A stretch of DNA of 8,372 bases from Oscillospiraceae bacterium (GTDB lineage: Bacteria > Bacillota > Clostridia > Oscillospirales > Ruminococcaceae), in NCBI GenBank assembly GCA_900765125.1, contig CAAFQL010000327.1, positions 1 to 8,372 of the forward strand, read 5' to 3'. The stretch's first letter is position 1. Each line of letters opens with the position of its first letter. Shown here in pieces: positions 1-6,700 of the stretch. Position numbers and translations under genes: made by a program. The notes under the pieces were generated by a model. It was not told where the DNA came from and did no database searches. It worked only from the letters and a program-made list of their open reading frames with translations.

Positions 1-735
1 ACGGAAATTCAGGCGGTCGAGGTCATGTCCGCATTGACTGCCGCAGGCGTGGCATATTCCGCTGCTACTAAGGGTGAGGATAAGGTCGGCATTACTGTTT
101 CTAAAGCTGATGTTCCTGCCCTGAATGATGTGATGTACGCTTCTATCGGCAAGATCGCCCATACAGAAGCCGCAAAGGAAAACGGCGGTAAGGGCGAAAA
201 GGGCAAGTATCAGACGATCAATCCCGAATACTATGCATCGCTCGGCAAGGACGATAAGCACACCCGTGTTGAGCCTATCGGAACTGCACGGAAGATCGTG
301 GCAGAGCTGCAAAAGCAGAATATCCCGTATTCAGCGGTAGTCCGCAAGAATGACACGGTGGCGGTCACAGTCTCTAAGGCGAATGCCGAAGCCTACAAGC
401 AGATTGAGAGTGCTGTCAAGGGCGAAAGAGCCGTGGAGTATGTCAATCCCGACTTTTTCAAGTCACTTCCAAAGCAGGAGCGTTTTACGCAGCGTATGGA
501 CGAGGGGCAGGCTCGGAAAAAGTCGGCAGAGCTGACCGCAAAGGGCGTGGAACATTCTGCGGTGTTCGGCGGTGAAAAGTCCGCTGTCACAGTTGCAAAG
601 AAGGACTCACAGAGGGCTTTCTTCTCCCGTGGCAGGATGCAGCGTGACGCACAGCGTATCAGCGGTCGAGGACAGCAGAAGCCTCAGCAGAGAGAACAGA
701 CACCCAAAAAGAGAAAGAATCAGGGGCTTGAATAA
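1..735 (+). CDS. C-terminal part of a repeat-module protein with a basic tail, ICE-associated (5' end outside window)
   Basis: The frame is open from base 1 and ends at TAA 733-735. The first ATG (25-27) falls inside the first helix of a repeat unit, so the true start is probably upstream and this is a 3' fragment of at least 244 codons. It consists of three copies of a ~45-residue module (about 13-153, 280-423, 502-627). Each has a helix with A/K/E residues, then a Y/H-S-A-V-like strand, a V-T-V strand and a closing helix. Units two and three are each preceded by a short NP-[ED]-[YF]-[YF]-x-SL-like segment. The last ~36 residues (from about 628) are rich in Arg, Lys and Gln and look disordered and nucleic-acid-binding. 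No catalytic motif is visible. I do not recognise a named family. Its neighbour and the matching modules in the giant protein suggest an accessory protein of a conjugative element. Function is unknown. Confidence 0.85.
   Translation, partial: TEIQAVEVMSALTAAGVAYSAATKGEDKVGITVSKADVPALNDVMYASIGKIAHTEAAKENGGKGEKGKYQTINPEYYASLGKDDKHTRVEPIGTARKIVAELQKQNIPYSAVVRKNDTVAVTVSKANAEAYKQIESAVKGERAVEYVNPDFFKSLPKQERFTQRMDEGQARKKSAELTAKGVEHSAVFGGEKSAVTVAKKDSQRAFFSRGRMQRDAQRISGRGQQKPQQREQTPKKRKNQGLE
13..627 (+). repeat. Three protein-level repeats in the upstream gene (units 13-153, 280-423, 502-627)
   Basis: The units align at the amino-acid level, with 'AGVAYSAATKG', 'QNIPYSAVVRK' and 'KGVEHSAVFGG' in equivalent places, followed by 'VGITVSKAD', 'VAVTVSKAN' and 'SAVTVAKKD'. 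The connecting segments 'INPEYYASLGK' and 'VNPDFFKSLPK' also match, so the full period is about 75 residues. The pattern suggests a small helix-strand-strand-helix fold. The repetition is seen directly; the fold is inferred. The DNA copies are diverged, so this is old duplication rather than a recent tandem array. Confidence 0.8.
722..726 (+). promoter_or_regulatory. Weak Shine-Dalgarno candidate for the giant gene
   Basis: AGGGG lies inside the last codons of the upstream gene, 12 bases before the ATG at 739. That is longer than the usual 5-9 base spacing. With stops at 733-738 directly against the start, re-initiation by ribosomes finishing the upstream gene is a likely way of starting translation. 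There is no room for a separate promoter between the genes, although one inside the upstream coding sequence cannot be excluded. Confidence 0.45.
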
Positions 736-738
736 TAG

Positions 739-3700
739 ATGAGAATTACTGACGAACAGAAAGAAAGGGCGGCATTTGTCAATCTTCCTCAGTTCCTCAT
801 GGCTCACGGCTTTGACCTGAAAAAAGTCGGCAGAGAGTATGTGTGGAAGAATCACGATAGCCTGCACATCAAGGATAACGGTCCAGGTGAGCGTGGTGCG
901 TGGTTTCGTTTCAGCGAGGACAAGGGCGGCGATAACATCGGATTCCTGCGTGAATACATGGGAATGTCCTTTGTTGATGCGGTCGAAGCCCTCACAGGCG
1001 AACACATTGACCGCATCTATACTCCGTCCCGCACATACGAACAGAAGCCGAAAACAGTAACGGCAAGGGAGCTTTCCCTTGCCGAAGCTGACAATGCAAG
1101 GCGTGTGTTTGCGTACCTGTGCAAGACCAGAGGGCTTGACTATGACCTTGTGGCTTCACTTGTGAGACAGGGCGTGATCGCTCAGGAAGAAAAGACAGGA
1201 AATGTCCTTTTCAAATACTATGACGATCAGGGCAAGATCATCGGTGCTGAAAAGGTCGGCACATCAACAGAATACAAATTCAAAGGAATTGCAACAGGCT
1301 CGGCAGCAGGACACGGCTTTGAAGTAGTCCGTGGCACGGGCGAAAAGGCTTTTTTCTTTGAGTCGGCTATTGATATGCTCTCCTATCTGCAAATGCACGA
1401 TAAAGAGCTAACCGATTGCAGGCTCGTTTCCATGATGGGCGTGAAGCCGAATATCGTGCTTGATACAATGCTCAGGCACAATATCTCTCCTGAGAATGTA
1501 TTTTTATGCTCCGACAATGATACCGCAGGCAATGATTTTGCCCAGCGTTTGCAGGAGCAGTATCCCGACATGAAGCGTGTTATCACTCCCGATACATATA
1601 AAGACTGGAATGATATGCTTCGTGGTATCCCAAAAGCAGTAGAACACGAGACTGACAAAAAGGAGGTTCAGCAGACAGATATGCAAAGATACGGCAACGA
1701 AATGTGGCACAAAGCAACAGATAACAGAGACAAGAGCCTTGTGACGATCCAGGCTGCGGATTTTGCAAGATTGCAGGAACAGCTTGACAGATCGGGCATC
1801 AACTACTATGCCTATGCCCGTGATAATTCCGTCATTATGGCGATCAATGACAAAGATGTGGAGTGGTTCAAGCGTATCGCAGGCACTCCCGACCTTGTTC
1901 CCACCAAATCCAACAGACCTTACTCTCCGCCCGAAAAAAACATCTTCGGTAGTGCGGAGTATCGTTATATCCCGCAGAAGGAGTACCTCTCCGCTGACCG
2001 TGACCTTGTGCTGAAAATGGCTGAGATCATGAAAGCCCGTGGTATGCAGTTTTCGGGCAGAGTCTATCCGTCCGGCAAGGGTACGCTGACGGTTAGTCAC
2101 GCTGATCTCTTTGCAGTTCGCAACATCAGGGACGAAGTCGTGAATATGCGTAAGCAGTTTGCAAGTCCCGATAAGGCGCAGGAAGTCGGCAACCGTGACT
2201 ATCGTGCGAACCGTGACACTCATTATTATATGAGCAAGCTCACCCCTGAGCAGTTCAAGGAGGTCAAGCCTTTCCTTGAAACAAGTGTGAGCTATCATGC
2301 TGTTGTCCGTGACGGCAAGGTCGCTTTTGCAGTGGATAAGGAGAACGCTCCTGCTTTCCATAGAGCATTGGAGAACGCTGTCCGTGAGACAAATATGCTC
2401 CGCAAAATGGCTGACCTCGGTCTGCCTATGGAGCAGAATATCGCTCTTTCGCCCGTTGTTCACCGTCTTGCAGTCGAGGATATGCAGCTTGATCTTGCTG
2501 ACTTCTTTGATAAGCGTTATGACGATGCTCAGTTTGGTGAGATGCTTTCTCTTGTTCAGGCATATATCGCCCAGGCTCCGGCTGAACGCTACGGTGAAAA
2601 CAGCAAACTCACGGATATGCTTGAAGCAAAGTCGAGCTTTGACCGCAGTATCGAGCTTTCCGGCTTCTTCTCTCAGCACGATTTCTCTGATGAACAGAAA
2701 GCCGCTATTACTGCTATGTTCGTGGGTGATGTGACGAGAGGACAGATCGACAGCATTGACGAAACTTTCACCGCTGAGGATATTCAGGCATACGATGAAA
2801 TACTGCATAATGCTTTGCAGGAATCCGATGTTGCTGACTTCCTGACTGCCCATAAGCAGGCAGTCATTGACCGTGAGAACGTAAGCAGAGTTCCGACTGA
2901 GGAGGAAGTGCTGTTCCCGAAGGCTGACCTTGCGAAGTTCCTTGCAGAGCGTACACTGTCCAGCGATGAGTGGGAGGATATGGCTTACCCTCTGTTTGAC
3001 AGCGGTTATCTCGATAAGCATAAGCCCAGCGACAAGGCGGCTTTCGGCTATCATCTTTCTGAGCCTGCACTCTATGACCTTGCCCAGCGTTATCATGACG
3101 GTGAGGATATTCGCCGTGAGCTTGCTCTCGGACTTTTAGAGGGTAGTGGGGCCGCAGATATTGAGTTTATCTTTGAACAGGGCGATATTTCCGACCGCAC
3201 CTATTATTATGCTGAAAACCTCCGACACTCCATGCATACGGAGAGGACTGAGGACGGTTTCATGTGCAGTTTCGGCGGTATGGAGCGTTTTGTTTCCTTT
3301 GAGGAGATCGGACAGGCTTTCATTGACCGCACCCATGAGGAGTTCAATGACCTTGCTTTCTGGTGGGTTCGTGACGATATGCTCGATGCTATCCCCGATA
3401 TTTCCGATGAAAAGATCGCAGACCTTCTGACAGCGTTTGACGGTGCAGCTCTGCACGGTTGGGAGAACGGCGATAATATCCCGAAGCTCAACCGTATCAA
3501 AAAGGCTCTCTATGATATTCTCGGTGATGAAGCGCAGACTGAAAAGGCTTTTGCGATCATCGCAAAGGAAAAGTATCATGTGAGCTTTGAAGCAGAAACA
3601 CCCGAAAAACAGCCGGATAGCCTTTCTTTCCATTTCGGCAAAGATAAGGGCGATGAATGGGTAAGCGAAAGCGACATCGTTCACGATTTCGCCCTTGCAC

Positions 3701-6700
3701 ACCCTGATTGCAGTTTTGCTCTCGGCAATGCAGTCCTTGAATACCTCGACGAAAAACAGCACTCGGAGAGAAATATCCCTGAGCTGAAAGCGGGCTGGTA
3801 CAAAAAGACCGATTTCAGTATTACCGCTGTTATCAACGGTGAGGAGTTCAATTATGACGGCCGCTTTGATATTGGTGACGGCAAAGGTACGGGCGGCGGT
3901 TCGCTGATCGACCATATCCGCACCTATAATGAGGGTATCCTCGGCTATACGCAGCACCCGTTCAATCAGCCGGAATATAAGGAAAGAGCGCAGAGAATGC
4001 TTGACATTTTCGTTCCTTTCCTTGAAGCACATTCTGAACTGACCACTGAGGAACAGCGTATCTTCGATGATTTCAAGGCACAGCACCCGATTCGTACCTA
4101 TGATGATGTGGAAAAGGCACAGGGTACTTTCAAAATCTATCAGTTGCCCAGCGGAGAGAAGTATCATGGTGTCCGCTTTGAGAGTATGGACAGGCTGAAA
4201 GCTGACGGCGTTCAGCTCAACAAGGACGATTATGAGCTTATGTATGAGGGTGAACTTGCCGAATTTAATGGCAATACCACTCTTGAAGGACTATTCGCTC
4301 AGTTCAATAATGACCGTCCCGATGATTTCTTCGGTCACTCTCTTTCTGTTTCCGATGTTATCGTTATCTCCGTTGACGGCAAGGATACAGCGTATTTCTG
4401 TGACAGTTTCGGCTTTACGGAAATGCCTGAGTTCTTCCGTGACAAGGAGCTTGTTCAGGAGAAGCCTGAAACCGCAAAGGTGTCCGATCTTGCTGTCGGT
4501 GACATTATCATGTATGACGGCGCTCGCCGTGAGGTCGAGAAGATCAGTGACAAGAGCATTTCCCTGAAAGACCTTGACGCACCAGATTACGGCGGTATTC
4601 TGCTCGGCGCTTCCGATGTGCTTGCCTATGACGGCTGGCAGCAGGATATGGAGGAAAAAGGCTTTGAGATTCTGTCTAAGGCAGAAAAGCCCGCACCAGT
4701 TGTCGATGCTCCTGAACAGGCAGAACCGGAGGACAAAGGTCCGGTATCGCTCCGTAAGGTCGGTGACTTCTATGAGATGCACGGCAAAAATGCGGAGATC
4801 GGTGAAGAAGTCCTCGGACTGCGTATGCTCTCAAAAAATGGGCAGCCTATGGTCGGTTTTCCCGCCCATGTCAAGGACGAATACTCCGCAAAGCTCCGTG
4901 AAGCAGGATATACCGTCCTCATCGAACAGGCTTTTGAGCTGAACCCTCCGAAGCGTGAAGCTGAGAAGCTCCAGACCTTACAGCAGGTCGTTGACAAGTT
5001 CTTTGGCACTGACTGCGAGTCTGCCGAAACAGAGCGTGGTACATGGAAACTGGCAATCGCTGACGGCGATAAGGTCGGTGAGCTGTTCTATGATGGCGAT
5101 CCCGTCTGCGGTATCTATAACCGTGGGGACAAAATGGAGATTGAGCCTTACCGTGAGCTGACCACTTTCCCCGCACTCCTGCGTACTGCGATGCTTGAGC
5201 ATAACCCCGACAAGCCCGTGGAGATCATGGACTTTCAGCGTACTTTCGAGACTCCGCTTGATAAGGCAAAGTGGCTTATCAATGATTTTTGCGAAGCGGA
5301 ATACCGTGAGGGTGCTGATTTTGATGATTTGCACAATGTCGGTCTTGCGTTTACCACGCTGACAGATGATGAGCTGCCCATTCAGGTAACTGCTGACCTT
5401 GTGGATTTCAAGATCACTCACGAATTTGACGGCGAGGTATTCGATACAGAGCAATTTGACAGTATCGAGGATATGATCGAGAACGGTCTAACTGACTTGG
5501 ACTTCTCTGACCTTGTATCCGTTCCCGATGAGGTTATCGACAGGCACACAGGCAAGGACGAACAGACGGTTGACCTTATGAGTGATGCCACCGATGTTTC
5601 TGATACTTCTTCTCCTGCGGAAGATGTGCCGTCTATTACGCTGAAATACAAGGGTGATGCCGAGCGCCTTGACGAGATCAAGGATAAGGCACTTTCCCTC
5701 GGAGCTACTGTTATCATTGATAATGCCGAGGGCGTTATCTCTATCGACACCTATGAAAACCATCATGCTGAGATCGATGGAGCCGCCTATGAGCTTGGTC
5801 TAATGGCAGTCGATGATGCTCCAACGGTTTCAGAGGATATTGACAAGCCCCTGTTCACTGATGATGCTGTTATTGAGGAAATTCAGCGGAGTCAGAACGA
5901 TGATATTCCGTTTTGGGAGAAGCCCGATATTCAGGGCGAACAGCTTTCTTTGTTTGGCGATCCCGAACCGCTGACATCTTCAAAGCCAGCAAAAGAAAAG
6001 CCTAAGTCCGAGTTTGCAAAAGGTCCGGTGGTGGACGGTGTTCAGGTCTATGAAGCACTTGCCGCAGAGATCGACCGTGGAACAGGTTTTGTTCACGGCA
6101 AGCTCCGTGTGCAGGACTTCTATGAGGAACAGCACCCGACTATCCAGCAGCTTGCCGACTTCTTGAAAAAGGAATACGGCACAGGCGGACACAGCGGTGA
6201 TGGCAAGATCTCACTCGTTGACTACAATTCTCAAGGTATCACATTCAGCTTTGAGAACGGCGAAAAGTTCCGTCATTCGTGGTACAATGTCGCAACAATG
6301 ACAGAATCACGGCTCAGGGACGATACTTATCTCTCGGCTGAACAGAAAGAAGAAAGGGCTGCACTCAAAGCAGAACAGGCTGAACCCCATAAGGTCGAAG
6401 TCGGTGACCGATTTCGTCACAAGATTACTGGCGAGGTTTCTGAGGTTATTTCGCTGACAGGTGCGTTACCGTTCTATACGGACGATTGCACCGTTCAGCG
6501 TGAAAGCGGCGGTTTTGCTGTGACGGAGAATATTTCCTATGATAAGCTCCTGAACAGCGGTATGTATGAGTATATCGGCAAGGCTGAACCTGAAAAGGAG
6601 CAGTCTGCACCCGTGAAGCCTGAAAAAGCTGAGGTCACACCCGATAACTCTGCGGTCACTCCCGAAGCGGAAAAGTCCGAAATTCCTACGGTCAAGAACC

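Noticed and set aside
25..27. ATG at 25 as the true start of the upstream gene
   Set aside because: The frame is already open before it, and residues before the ATG (AVEV) complete the first repeat helix. No Shine-Dalgarno sequence precedes it.
736..738. Stop-codon readthrough or recoded TAG joining the two genes
   Set aside because: The TAG follows an in-frame TAA, and an ATG follows at once. TAG is not used as a sense codon anywhere in the 2544 codons read, so recoding is unsupported.
1504..3096. A 530-codon open frame on the minus strand, and a 343-codon one at 3136-4167
   Set aside because: Both are aligned codon-for-codon with the giant + strand gene and stop exactly where that gene uses a rare TTA Leu codon (1504-1506, 3136-3138). 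The gene avoids TTA, CTA and TCA, so the antisense strand lacks stops by codon bias. The translations resemble no family.
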